64,000 nucleotides of DNA from Gordionus sp. m RMFG-2023 (taxonomy: Eukaryota; Nematomorpha; Gordioida; Chordodea; Parachordodidae), in assembly GCF_954871325.1 (NCBI RefSeq), contig NC_088775.1, positions 90,216,805 through 90,280,804 of the forward strand. The letters run 5' to 3'. The notes under the pieces were generated by a model that saw only the letters and a list, made by a program, of their open reading frames with translations, was not told the DNA's origin and did no database searches. This document shows, one piece after another, positions 35,140 to 46,680 of this stretch (positions are counted from its first letter, which is position 1; each line of letters opens with the position of its first letter). Both the position numbers and the translations under genes were made by a program.

Positions 35140-36250
35140 CACACGAACAATCTTTGAATGAGTTCTTGGTCAGGGAACCAGCTTACAAAACATTCTAATC
35201 TCGATTATAACGACTTTAATCGAAGAAGTTCTTGTCGTCCTCATTAGAATCTTCGGGTTTGAGGGTTATTACTTTTTACCAGGTTTTCCGTTGCCAGCGT
35301 GGTTCGGACATAAGGGACAAAGCCGCATTTAGGCAGAAATTATTTTTAGGATTTTACCATGGTGATAATGAAGTTTTTGTAAATGTTTAAGGAGGCTGGA
35401 ATTACCTACAAGTCAAGTTAAAGGTAAAAATTTGCCGTCTGGTCAGGGAATTCTGATTATATATCCCCCAGTTTCCTTATATCGGTGAGGTGGAGTGAAA
35501 AAGAAAAATCCTGCTGATTTAAGAATTGGCAGAATGTAATAGGGTGGTCTAACAATTGTAGAGTGTAAGTAATGATTCCTGAGATAAACAGGCTTGTGAC
35601 ATCTGAAGGAGTTTTTAGGGTACGACATTGCTCTTCCGATGTATTAGTTCAATGAAATTTAAATTCTAGATTTCTAAGTTTCCTTTAAAAATTAGACTCA
35701 CGAGATGTCCCAGAGTGCGGATTGGAGTATAGTTAATAATGGGTGTGTCTTCTATCATCCAGGTATCCCACTCGTGTTTATGTTGTGAGAGGCGTGAGGA
35801 TCTTTGTTGAATTTACCAAATCGATTGAACTTCTTCAGCAAAAGATCAAAGAGACAAATTGGAAAATCCAATACCGATCCCACCATGATTAGTGGACAGT
35901 GTTGCTTGAAGCCAGGGAACTTATAATACAGATTGGCAAAAGTCTCTAAAATTTTTTTGATTTATGAGCTTATTGGATTGAAGTCCCGATGTGTTAAACT
36001 TTGTTAAGGACCAGGGTGCACAAATAATTTTAGGTATGGTGAGAGAAATTTAAGGAAATGTAGGCTTTATGGAATGGTAACGAGAAAAGAATTTCATTCA
36101 GTGTCTTTGAAGCTATAAATCGAGCATAGCCTTGGCGCCATTCAATGGGCGAACAACGAGAGATTTCTGCAGCCTTGATATTAGTGAGTTGGGTCTCCAC
36201 CAACTTGTATTTTGACCCGCTCCTTCTCTTCTCATGGGGGGGTAAACCAC
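35140..36250 (-). mobile_element. Possible DIRS-like retroelement fossil
   Basis: More complex base composition than its surroundings but no long frame. On the minus strand a YLDD tetrapeptide (35,754-35,765) is preceded by a TKILTPLTT-like stretch, as in reverse transcriptases of the DIRS/tyrosine-recombinase group. No other domain is certain. It is heavily decayed and no terminal repeats were seen. An unrelated dead gene remains possible. Confidence 0.3.
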
Positions 36251-36896
36251 AGATTAATTTATCGGTCGATATATCTTAAGTGAAGATAGAACTTATAATT
36301 TACTAGTTATGCGTTCGATGATATTGTTTAGGCCAAAAATAGGAGAAATTTCAATTTGTGGTCTTATTGAATTTTGTACCAGAGAAATAATTTGTAATGT
36401 ATGCAATTTTTTGAATTTTTTTTTTAAAGAGAATTGTTTATTAGTTAGCGTATGCTATGTTACAAAGAAAAACAGCTTAGCGGAGTTTATATAATATTTT
36501 GTGTATTTTATTTTGCAAGATTCCATATTTGATTTTAATTATTTATAATGATACCTTTAACCTCTTTTAAATGAACTTTTATGTTTTAAATTTTTTTTTT
36601 AAAAACATAGTAAAATTAGATATGGCGTTAATATTTAGCTTTTTTTAAAATGTGATCATTTTTCAAACAAAATTAATAATTATAATTTTGAAATTTTATA
36701 GTCGAGAACTCATCAAAAGAAATTGAACTTGGTATATTGTTTATACATATATATAATTAATTTGAAACATATTATTATTATTATTATTATTATATATATG
36801 TTAGAGTCAATATTCTATTTTTTTTAACTTTAAATGATCGTATTCTGCAGCAAATATATTTCATCGTGTTTAATGTACCTACCATATGAATAAGAG
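36251..36896. other. AT-rich intergenic DNA
   Basis: A (TTA)n tract lies at 36,770-36,795. The 61-codon plus-strand frame at 36,309-36,494 has no recognisable feature. Confidence 0.3.
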
Positions 36897-37225
36897 ATCA
36901 GCAAAGTTAGGCCCGGCCTGTACCCGGCCCGAGTCCGGCCGGGCCGGGTTCAGGTCGGGTCGGGTTCGGGTCGGGTCGGACCTTGGAATTTTTTTTATAT
37001 CTAAATTTATCAATTTTATATTGAATTTTTTATGTAAAATAAAAATATTTGATTTTATTCATTGAAACTAAACGACATATAACATGTGTCTTTTAATTTT
37101 GAGTAATTATAAAAATTAATTTCTATATTTAAATAAATTCGGGCCGGGCCGGGTCGGTAAATTTTTTAAAAAAAATTTCGGGTTCGGGCCGGGTTTGAAA
37201 AAGTGGGCCCGATGTCGATCACTAA
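36897..37225. mobile_element. GC-ended MITE, family D (copy 2, inverted)
   Basis: Inverted counterpart of 1,541-1,836. GGCCCGG-rich blocks at both ends (the left one expanded with tandem 'cgggt' units), an AT-rich core sharing 'ataattataaaaatt' like text, and the outer 'gatcactaa' at the right end matching 'ttagtgatc' of copy 1. Confidence 0.65.
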
Positions 37226-37496
37226 AATGAATTACGAACAATTTTGTTATAATGTACACCTTTTTAATGTTTTTCTGTAGAATTTTTTTAATATAAATTT
37301 CTAAATGACAGTCTACAAGTTCGTAAGATACAAGATTTCTAAACATGTCGTCAAAAAAAACGGTCTTGTTTTTTTTATTATAAGCTAGTATTTATTTTGA
37401 AACATGTCCCTCGATGACATAGTTCCCCCACGAGTGTAGTGTACTTAAATGATAATAACGCCGCCATTTTACCAAATATGTTTATTTTATATTGTA
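37226..37496. other. Intergenic DNA
   Basis: Nothing recognised between two GC-ended MITEs. Confidence 0.3.
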
Positions 37497-37752
37497 TATA
37501 TTGAGAGACCTTGCAAAGGTACCATTTGTACGGCCCGGCCCGGATTTTGTTTTTGAAAAATTATTCGAACCGGCCGGGTTTTTTTTTTAAAAAAAAGAAG
37601 AATTTTCCGGCCCGGTTCGGATTTTTTTAAAATATATTTATATATTGTGTTTATTTTTGATTTTTTTATAGCCAATAATGGCGATTCCAAATATTTGGTT
37701 TTAAAACATATGGTCCGGGCCGGGCTTAGGGCCTAGCCCGCAGGTCTCTGGT
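37497..37752. mobile_element. GC-ended MITE, family E (near-complete copy)
   Basis: About 256 bp. The right end 'ccgcaggtctctgg' is the inverse of a CAGAGACCTGC start, and the left end 'gagagaccttg' is the matching inverted terminus. CCCGGCC-type blocks lie inside both ends. The core has 'ccaataatggcgatt', shared with 3,110 and 22,440. Confidence 0.6.
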
Positions 37753-37810
37753 ATATAGCACGTAATAAATAATTCCATATACTTGTTTTTTTTTTGTTTT
37801 TTAAAAACAG

Positions 37811-38058
37811 TAAATTTCGACTACGCTCCAAGGATTTATAATACATGTGTAATAGATTTGCGAAACGGAAAATCGAATATAGCCGTATATTGGAATTTTC
37901 CCGAAAATACTCATAACTTGGAGTACACCATCATAGAAATAGATTCTTCCCGTCCGGACAAAACTTCTTTCCGACGATACATTATCGATGTAAATAAAAT
38001 TTTTGGCACTATCGATCAATATGTAATGATCACAATAATTTTTATAACCCCTCCATAA
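37811..38058 (+). CDS. Candidate exon of an unknown host gene, FN3-like strand pattern
   Basis: After a 'ttaaaaacag' acceptor, an open frame begins with NFDYAPRIYNTCVIDLRNG, continues through SNIAVYWNFPENTHNLEYTI and IIDVNKIFGTI, and stops at 38,056-38,058. A GT at 38,023 could be a donor. The alternating hydrophobic pattern and the 'V.W..P......Y.I' spacing recall a fibronectin type III or similar beta-sandwich domain, but this is a weak resemblance. GC content is higher than in the flanks. No partner exon was identified. Confidence 0.4.
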
Positions 38059-38112
38059 AACATAAAAACGTGACTAAGCTGTTTTATCGTTTAATTGCCG
38101 TATTAAATGTTA

Positions 38113-38230
38113 AAATAAAATGACTAAACTACGAATTGCCGTATTTAATTTTAAAATAAAATGACTAAACTACGAATTGCCGTATTTAATTCTAAAATAA
38201 AATGACTAAACTACGAATTGCCGTATTAGA
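38113..38230. repeat. 41-bp minisatellite, about 3 units, each with AATAAA
   Basis: The unit begins 'aataaaatgactaaactacg' and continues 'aattgccgtatttaatttta'. Units differ at one or two positions. Each carries AATAAA, so if the exon at 37,811-38,058 is terminal this array would supply several polyadenylation signals. Confidence 0.75.
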
Positions 38231-38453
38231 GGTAGACTAATATTAATTTGACTTGTACATTATACATTTATAAATCCATCGTAGTAATACCTATTAATTA
38301 CTAAGCGATAAATATTAGATATTTATAATTTTTTTTTTTTTAAAAATGAATTTTAAAGTGTTGTTAGTTAAACTCATGTAAGTGTAATAAAATACGCTAT
38401 ATGCTCACACAACTCAATATAGGCTTAAACCAAATTTATTTAGTTTACATCGG

Positions 38454-38662
38454 CATAGTGTGTTAAGCGGCCTAATTTGAGTCGATTTTTAAAAAACGCG
38501 CTAACTTAACATCGTAGCCGGAAAATATTGCCGCGTCGAGATTTCGCCAGCAGAGGTTCAATCCTATGCGCCATCTACGAGCAAAATTTTTTAGCCGGAT
38601 AATATATTGAGTCAGCCGTTTTTATTTAATCGGCTCAAATCTAGCCATTTAACAACACTGTA
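38454..38662. mobile_element. hAT-type MITE, family A, with perfect 8-bp target duplication
   Basis: 209 bp, with TACATCGG at 38,446-38,453 and 38,663-38,670. The right end ATTTAACAACACTG is canonical; the left end (CATAGTGTGTTAAGCGGC) has drifted. The internal sequence (agattcgcc-like middle, 'gagcaaaat', 'cggctcaaat') matches the other family A copies. Confidence 0.8.
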
Positions 38663-38722
38663 TACATCGGTTTCTATTTCTCGAAATATATGATGTCGTA
38701 AAAAGAATTGATTTGTATTTTA

Positions 38723-38958
38723 GGCTGCATTCATTATTACATCCGTTCCGGCAAAAGTCAAACTCATAAAAATGACATATATTGATTTTCATTTTTAAAA
38801 AAATTAATTTGCCGGATCAAAAAGTTAAAATGTTTTGACTTCAAAATTTGCCGGGTCCGCTTTTAAGACGGAAGGTATCGGAACGGACGCACTATGAACA
38901 TATGACTTTTGACGGAACGGATGTAAAAAACCTATCCGTCTCCGCTACGAATGCAGCC
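38723..38958. mobile_element. PIF/Harbinger-like MITE with TTA target duplication
   Basis: 236 bp. The left end GGCTGCATTC is matched by GAATGCAGCC on the right, with further inverted arms ('acatccgttccg', 'cggaacggatgt'). TTA lies directly on both sides. A 3-bp TTA/TAA duplication is the hallmark of PIF/Harbinger insertions. No coding capacity. Confidence 0.8.
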
Positions 38959-39599
38959 TTAATCGTAAAATTTTTAAAGTGAATTTATTTTTGTATAAAT
39001 TTTGACATTCATTTTTAAAAATCAAATTAACCCACGTATAGATGCTGTGTACATTCTGAATTTACACATCATTTAAAAAAAGAGGACGTTTTAAAAGACG
39101 CGCGTTAAAGAAATGAGAATGAGCGGGGAACGACGCTTAGCGGGATCTTCAGTCTTAGATATTGGGTTCTAATCTTAAAATCTTCTAACCTCCCCCCCCC
39201 CTTCTACCCCACTCCTTAACATTTTTTGGATTATTCTTAATGGAACAACAATTCCTTCTTTATATATATATATATATATATTTATTTTTATTTTTTTTTT
39301 GAATATATGTATTAAATAGCCAAAAGCCCTTTCCTACACTTTAACTAACGTGAGTCGAAACCTCGAATACAGAATATCGATAGGTGTTTTCAAAAATAAG
39401 AATTTTGGCTTCAATCAGGTTTACGTCTGCCATACTGTCTTCGTGAATACTAATTCCTCCTTGAATATTCAATCCTCACTATAAGATTTAAAGATAATTA
39501 TTACCATGGTCGTATAGTACTTTATTGTTATATAAAGGGGATTATTTGGGTATATTATTTACCTTTTACAAAAACTTTAATCAATATCAATTCAAAATA
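38959..39599. other. Intergenic DNA
   Basis: Contains an 11-C run at 39,192-39,202 and a (TA)n tract near 39,262-39,280. Nothing else supported. Confidence 0.3.
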
Positions 39600-40590
39600 A
39601 ATGATTATTATTTTTTTTTGGTTAATAAGTGGTGATATCAGCTGGATCAATATATTTTCTCACCTTTTGTCGGTTGCAACCGACTCTAGATTTTTTTTCT
39701 TTCTTCTTCCTAGTGGAGAAAAACAAACATCTAGCCGGGGTTCCAGGTTTATAGGGGTTGGGACGATTTCTACCCTTTGGTCACTCCTTTGGGCCCGATT
39801 TTCCCCGGTCTACGGCCATTTATATTTATTAGAATTTTATATCCTTTATAAGAATCTGTGAGTGTATGGGGTAAGCGTCTCAACAGGCCCTACAAAATAG
39901 GCTCTATGGTTTTTTTTAGAAACGACCTAATATCGAAATTTAATCTCGTCACTCGGAATTCGTCAAGGGTACGTAAAACGCGGCGTAAAACGCCTACAAA
40001 TCTTCAAGATTTTCTTAGTCCTAATTGCAATTTGATCATGAAAAGGATTTCGATTGGAGTTCTTTAAACCATAATTCTTGATCATTTTGTAGATCGTTTT
40101 TTTAGAGAGAGATTTACACAAGATGATTACAATCTTCTATCATATTTTAATACAGTGTTCGACCATGGCCATGAATATTTTATATCGGATAAAATGACTG
40201 CATTAGAATGATTATCAAACTAATTTCAATAAATATCTTAAATATTATATATAAAAAAATATTCATCTTGCATTTGAAAATTATACTCAGCAGCTATCAA
40301 TGGGTTTTTGTGAGGCCTCACTTAATACACTAAAAAGAGTTCTTTCGAGCACTAGAGAATTCATGAAAAATTGACGGTAAACAAAATTTAGTATTAATGG
40401 CTTATGAATAAAAAAAACAATAATATAGAATATAGCTTTTAATTCGTTTATGTTGAAATTTTTGATAAAAACAGCGAAGTTTCTAACTATTTGTTTTATT
40501 TCAAAAAAAAAATAGTGACCCCCCCCCCCCTAAGTAAGCAGTTTAACCCGCTCAGCTGGAAATTCTCCGGCTACGGCCCTGTGCCTACAT
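39600..40590 (+). mobile_element. hAT transposon remnant, DUF4371-type transposase
   Basis: Three transposase segments appear in order on the plus strand: KTRRKTPTNLQDF within 39,858-40,067, ILDHFVDRFFRERFTQDDYN in a 45-codon frame at 40,074-40,211, and the C-terminal piece (ASLNTLKRVLSSTREFM near 40,315, then NLVLMAYE ending near 40,410). They follow the usual order, with 'LDHFI..L..RF' before the dimerisation domain. The right terminus 'cggctacggccctg' near 40,575, preceded by a 12-C run (40,519-40,530), is the inverse of a hAT CAGGGCCGTAGCCG end. Multiple frame breaks make it dead. The left end is not found. Confidence 0.7.
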
Positions 40591-40945
40591 GATAGAAAAA
40601 GAACAGATGACCTTACAAATGTTTTTTCTTTAGAGGAAATCACCTCATTTGAGATTTCATCTGTGTCTCCCAGTTCTTCTCCAACCCAGTCATCGATTCT
40701 ATTCTAACAGTCAAAAGGTTAAAAATTAGAAAAGTATCACGACCTTTTCAAATATTTATTTTATGTCGGTCCTTAGATCTTGCAATAATCTAGGGCTGTG
40801 CCGATTCCACAAATATTTCGCAGATCAGATCCAATATTCCCCGATATTACCATTTATATTTAAAAGTCAACCAATCTTCATTTGATTCCTTCCAAAAGTT
40901 AATAATCTCATTTTATAATACGGGGAAATGTTTAGAGTTAAAATG
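40591..40945. other. Intergenic DNA
   Basis: A 'ctagggctgtgccgattcc' phrase at 40,790 looks like a hAT end, without a partner. Confidence 0.3.
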
Positions 40946-41140
40946 TAGTGTTTGTTAAAACGATTCCATTTTGGCAGATTGGAAAAGTGGCTAAAATCAG
41001 GATTTTAGTCAAAAAAATATTATTACCAATGCCTCTAAATTTAGTCAATAGATATCCAAATCTTTTCTAACATCTATTGGAAAATCTGTAAGCCCCTAGG
41101 TAAAAAATGACCCGCTATACGAGCGGTTTTAACAACACTA
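40946..41140. mobile_element. hAT-type MITE, family A
   Basis: 195 bp from TAGTGTTTGTTAAAACG to TTTTAACAACACTA, with the family A middle ('agatatccaaatcttt'). The flanking 8-mers do not match, so the insertion is old or the site is rearranged. Confidence 0.65.
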
Positions 41141-41829
41141 GCATAATCCGCCTTCTCCATTCTCACCATCTTTGGCAGCAAAGCTTAACGTTTTTTTTAA
41201 AGAATTAGGCAAACGGATTCGCGAAAAAACCGATCCGCCTAAGGAATCCCTCTTCTTACGTCAAAGTCTTGTTATCGCTATTATTCGCTCTAACTGTCTA
41301 AGTTTTATCTCTTCCATTGAATAACCTTCCATATTCCTAGCTTTCATCTGTTTTATCCCCTATCCTTTCCTTTTTAAAAAAAAATTAATTATATGCTATT
41401 ACATTTTGATAACATATTATATCAGTAAATATTCGAATAAAGTAACCTATGGCCAGAAAAAAAAAGAAAAATAAAATCTGTTTCAATAAGATATATTTAA
41501 AACCTTTTTTTTCCTTTAAATAATTATAATTTATTAATTATTTATGAAATTATATATTAAAAATAAATTTTTTTTGATTATGTGTGCCAATCATAAAAAT
41601 AAATTTTTTTAATTATGTATGCCAATCATAAAAATAATCAAAAACACGCTTTTCTATAAACCGGAGCTATAACTAATATAATTCAATCCCTTTAAAGTGT
41701 TTAAAAATATTTTATATAATCGACATAAAGGCGAAAAATAGTTCGAAATGTGGTTTATTGATTAGACGTCAAATCTCTTCGAAATGTGATTACGTATATA
41801 TTTTGATCTCTTTATGGACACGTGTCGCG
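41141..41829. other. AT-rich intergenic DNA
   Basis: A 45-bp unit with 'atgtgtgccaatcataaaaa' is duplicated side by side at about 41,565-41,640. Nothing else seen. Confidence 0.35.
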
Positions 41830-43870
41830 GCAATGCTAGTTAAAGAGGCAGCTTGATTGTATGAAATGTGGACGTAATGGCCATGTAGATACGAATTGTA
41901 GATGGTTTTGTGAGATTTTGAAATGTGCCCAAGTGCGGCATGCACAAGAGAGATATAATAAATGACTAAATGAGATTAAGGATAATGTTATAAATAATAA
42001 AATTAATAGTTTGTTTCGATTGTTTTAATTATAATTTAGGTATAAATGAAACAGGTAGAATTGATTTAAAATATGTAAATAGAGATAGTTGTTTTAATTA
42101 TGTTAAAAATTTTAGTGGTTAGAGAAATTGAAACAGATGAAAATACGTGTAGAATTGAATTAGAAAAGATGATAAAGAGAGGTAAAGGCTCGAGGTTAAG
42201 ATTAGAAATAGCTGAAAGTGAAACATGTTTTTATTTGATACAGGAGCCGAAATTAGTTTAATGAGCGTAAAAGATTTAAATAAATGTTTTCTAGATGAAG
42301 ATTTTACAGCAAGGAGATTAATAGCTCGGCAATTAGACGGTAGTATTGTAAGATTTTAGGTTTTTATGTGATTGAATTGTTAGATATAAATAAGGAGAAA
42401 ACGATATGGATTACGACATTAAAGATAGAGCCTATCTTCGATTAGAATGAAATTAAGAATATAAATACTGATTATAATTGGCGGTCTTTGTTTGAAAACG
42501 TCCTTGAGAACAACAATGTAGCTGGAAATAAAAGTACAAAGAAAGAATAATGATAATAAGACTAGTTACCTCGTTTAGTTCTCGATAAACTGAGAAATCG
42601 AACACCAGAATTTTTGATTAGATGTAGAAGTAACATTAGAGGAGAATGAGGTATCAAGAGTTATAAGGAAAATAGAGGTAGATTCAGTCGAAGTCAAACA
42701 AGGAGGAATTAAGAATAAGGCAGAACTAGATTTTGTTGAGGATAATTTCAGCAAGGAAATAAAAAATATATTGAATATATTTAAAGAGGTTCTTATAGAG
42801 GAATAAGGCATTCTAAAAGATTTTGAGGTAGTTATACGATTAGAGGAAGATTATAGACCTAAATTTTGTGGCATAAGAAGATTACCCTTTTTTTGGATAG
42901 AGGAAATAGATAAAGAACTCGACAAATGACTAAAGGAAGATAGACCAATAGTTTATAGTGTATGGGCGACACCGTCCCCATAAGAAAACCAGATAATATG
43001 AGATTATGCATAGATTATAGGATATCGGTAAATCCATGGGTTCTTACAGTAAAATAACCTTTATTAAGAATGGGGCAATTATTGGCTAATCTAAAGGGAG
43101 AAATAATTTTATTAGAATATAGATTTATCTAATGCCCACTTACAATATTAAGGTAAGTTAGAAAGCAAGTAAAATATTAACGATTACAGCGCATAGAGGT
43201 TTGATTTGAAAGTATCGGCTCCAATTATTTTAAAGAGCGATGGCTGCTATGTTCCAAAGATTAAGTGGTATCGTGTAATATTTAGATGATGTTTTCATAT
43301 CAGGTAGAACGGAACAAGGGCACAATACGAGATTAATTTAGGTGTTAAATATTATTTTAGAAAATGGGCTGAGAGCTAATATGAAAAAAAGTGTTTTTGG
43401 AGTAAGGGTAGTAACGTACTTAGGACGTGTAATAAAAGGAGATGTAATTTATCCCATTTCAAAAAAATAGATAAGATTATGATACCTAGTGATAAGATAG
43501 AATTACAAGCTTATTTTGGGAGCTACAAATTATTATCATCGGTTTATTCCCAAATTTTGCGGAGATAACGACAACGTTGTACAGATGCAAGTTTTGAAAA
43601 GCTTAAGATGAGAGTGATTAAACATATTTTGAATTGTTTTAACGAGGATTTAGATATTATATTAGCAGTGGATGCGTCTAATGAAGGATATAGGAGGAGC
43701 TTTATTACAAACGATAGATAATGTTTAGTAACCTATCTTATTCTTATGTAGACGGTTTAATAACTCCAAAGGAAAGTATTCAACAAATGAAAATCTAAAT
43801 TATGAACAAATAAAGAAAAAATTTATTGCAATTAAAGCTAAATTTAACAAATATTTTTCAATTTATAAGA
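41830..43870 (+). mobile_element. Ty3-like LTR-element fossil, family 1 (copy 2)
   Basis: A longer sister of 26,450-28,700. Parts in order: a CCHC nucleocapsid knuckle with CMKCGRNGHVDTNC spacing (near 41,857), a retropepsin (near 42,235), the start of reverse transcriptase (about 42,790-43,090), the catalytic YLDD-type region (near 43,280) and the RNase H start with a VDAS motif (near 43,668). No LTRs recognised. Broken in many places. Near 42,740 it carries the empty version of the site occupied by a hAT element in copy 1. Confidence 0.8.
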
Positions 43871-43974
43871 AATCAGGTATATATAAATATAAAATTTATC
43901 TGATATTTATATATTCTTTGATATTGTTATAAGATTTATGTACTTTTGATATTCTTAAAATAGAATTATAGGAA

Positions 43975-45022
43975 AAAAACCAATATATTTTTTAGGATGG
44001 TACTAATATGATGATCCAAATAGCATTAATATTTATAATTGATTCAATTATCCACTTTTTTTATATATTAGTTGATTATATAACATTTTATATAAATATT
44101 GATGAGATAATATCGGTTAGATGGCGTCATATATTTTTATAATGTAAAATTAAAAAATTGTTGACATATTTTTATTTATTGGGATGTAAATGCTCTACTT
44201 AGACTTTACCGATAGCTTCATTAGCAAAAAGAATTCCATTTCGCTGCGTCGAACCGTTGAAGCTGAGTTGGACAGACTTTTATAAGAAGGCGTTAGCGAA
44301 AAGATGGATCCAACATCATTCAATCACTTCGGCTACGCCACGGTTAATATCATAAAGAAATCCGATGCCATGCGGATATGCGGAGATTTTCGTTTAACAA
44401 TCAACAAATATTTAGCGATAGATAACGATTTACTCACTACCAACTTTCGTTAACCTGACAAATAGGAACACGGATAGTAAAATGTTTTCGACGATAGATT
44501 TAATAGGAGATGTCTTTTTACAATTCGGAATTAGTCCAATAATTAGGAACCTTTTACTAAATTCCATGTCGGTTATTAACGATACCCACGAATCCCTTTT
44601 GGGTTGACTAGCGCTCCGATAATATTTCATTTCAACTCTTTATTCAAAACCTATTAAAGGAAATTCCTATGGTTAGTGTATTTTTTTTAGGGCGAGAATA
44701 ACTCCAATGATGCAGTTAACCTAGATGTATTAAGAAGATTTGATGAGGCTGGACTATCAACGACGACTGATAAAATTATGGAAGCAAATATATTATAAAG
44801 ATAGGAACGTTGAGCCCCGTTAATTTGATGAGAAGAAAAAAGTTTGGTGTGGGATGGCATGAAGGGAAAGTGGTTCAGTGTAAAAGTACGATATTGTATG
44901 ATGGAGAAGTCTGAGGGCCTTGTAAAAAAAACAAGCATGTCGACCAACTGAGAGATGCTCATGTACAAGAGTGTCTTCAAAAATTTTACCATATTATCTC
45001 TATTAAAATAGATGTATATCTT
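43975..45022 (+). mobile_element. Ty3-like fossil, family 2: leader plus RT and integrase-tail fragments
   Basis: A shared leader (43,975-44,126, with GATGAGATAATATC at 44,101) runs into the N-terminal half of a reverse transcriptase (about 44,210-44,640, RICGDFRLTIN type). A stretch resembling an integrase C-terminus of the 'HADQLR' kind follows near 44,935. Sister copies lie at 50,274-51,180 and 56,901-57,795 with the same parts in the same order. Broken in several places. Confidence 0.7.
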
Positions 45023-45025
45023 CAC

Positions 45026-45362
45026 CAATGTCATAAATAAAACCTAGACTGACGATTGCATGGATTAAAAGTGTACATTAATGCAAATCAGCTGGAGACG
45101 CCATCTTGGTTACACTAATCATTAAAATTTTAAACGAGAGCCTAATTTGTTCCTTTCTATATCTGATGCAAACTTTATTAAAGAATTACCGGATCATCGA
45201 GATAATAAGGAAGCAAGTTATCGATTTAATAGTAGTTTTTAACATGAGAATAATTACTATATGTGTTACCAAAATGGCGGGTCCAGCTGATTTGCTTTTA
45301 ACGACCCTTAAAAATGCATTTTAATGAATAAATCGTCAGTCTCGGTATTATATACGTCATTG
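45026..45362. mobile_element. Long-armed MITE, family F (copy 3, inverted)
   Basis: 337 bp, CAATGTCATA on the left and TACGTCATTG on the right. The flanks ATCTTCAC and ATCTTCCC form an 8-bp duplication with one mismatch, which places the family with 8-bp-target elements such as hAT. The arm carrying 'aaaatggcgggtccagctga' is at the right, so this copy is inverted relative to 5,227 and 16,848. Confidence 0.75.
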
Positions 45363-45369
45363 ATCTTCC

Positions 45370-46680
45370 CACAATTTTATTTAATTTATTAAATTCTAAA
45401 TCAACAAATTCGATTTTCATTTAATCAAAATATTATTTTTAAAATCCATCTGATTTTAACACAATTAATTCATCGGAAATTTCAGACATATCAGGGATCA
45501 ATGAGAGGGGGATTCACTTCCTCTCTTATTAAATCCGTCATTTATATTACGCAAATTTTATTTCGGACGTAAAGGCCAAACTTTCCGCAATTTTCACACG
45601 CAGCTGTAATTTTTTGTTTGCCGGAACGTAACACGCCTCAGCATTATATCCTCTGTTTCCACATCTTTTACAAACTTGTAATAACATTTTTTTGATTTAT
45701 TACTTCATTACATTCTCTGCTAATATGACCATATTTCCCACAACTAAAACATGCTCAATTTTGCCCCGCATATTCCATTGATTCTATATTCCATTCTATC
45801 TCTGCCTTTGCCTGTATTATTTTTTTTTTCATTTTTCTCCTCCAATTCTTTTATCTTTATTTTCATTTCTGTCATTTCTACTTTCAATATTTCTTTTTCT
45901 TTTTTTTAAACTCAATTTTATTCAATTTTTCTTTATTTTTTCTTTCCAATTCTTCTATCTCTTTTCTTTCATTTTCCCATTCTTCTCTCATTATTTTTCT
46001 CATTTTTTCAATTTCAATCTCTTTTTTTTTATATTTTCTATATCTAATCCATCATTTTCTTTTTCAGAATCTCTAATGATCTCTGATTTATTAACAATAA
46101 TTTCAAATTTTCTCTTTTCAGCATCTCATGTGATATCTGTTTTTACTATTTCACATTTTTCATCATATATATTTCATTATATAACCTTTCCATTTTATCA
46201 TACTTTTCAATTTTTTACCTATCTATTTGTTTTAACAATCTTATTTTATTCTCCTCCTTATTAATATTTCTTCTTTTTACTTTTATATCAAATATAAATG
46301 CTTAATATTAGACTTAAAACTAATACTAAATAAATACGTTGAGATAAATTTCTGATCTCTATGTAATTATAAGCTCTTATAACTTTTTTGTTAAACATTT
46401 TTTAAAAAATTTACCTCACAATTTTTTCAAATTTTTGTGTATTTATAATAAATTTATTAAAAATTTTATTTATAATAATCTTTATAATTTTAATATGCTA
46501 ACCCAATTATTATTAACAAAATTGTTAGATAATACATTAAATTTTAATAAAAAAAAATATTTCACCTTTGATTATGAATTTTTCCTTTTCCTCCGTGATT
46601 GTATATTTTATAAGTACACTGCCTCCACTCTTCCCAAATATCTTCTCCGTTGGTTGAATAAAAAAAAATAAACGGCACCA
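45370..46680 (-). mobile_element. Ty3-like fossil, family 2: primer site, gag and nucleocapsid
   Basis: Read on the minus strand: a TGGTGCCG primer-binding site just inside the presumed 5' LTR end (46,674 region), a Lys/Glu-rich coiled-coil gag zone (about 46,050-45,790), and two CCHC knuckles (CFSCGKYGHISREC near 45,755 and a second with Tyr in place of His near 45,690). At 45,455-45,545 it shares the retropepsin-downstream sequence with 51,600-51,700 and 62,160-62,280, which ties it to the same family. Broken. Confidence 0.7.

Noticed and set aside
36309-36494. 61-codon ORF with several Cys
   Set aside because: No splice context, no recognisable motif and AT-driven composition.
38113-38230. 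CRISPR-like array
   Set aside because: Head-to-tail minisatellite without unique spacers, in a eukaryotic genome.
45887-46264. Ser/Phe-rich plus-strand ORFs
   Set aside because: Antisense of the Lys/Glu-rich gag zone of the minus-strand fossil.
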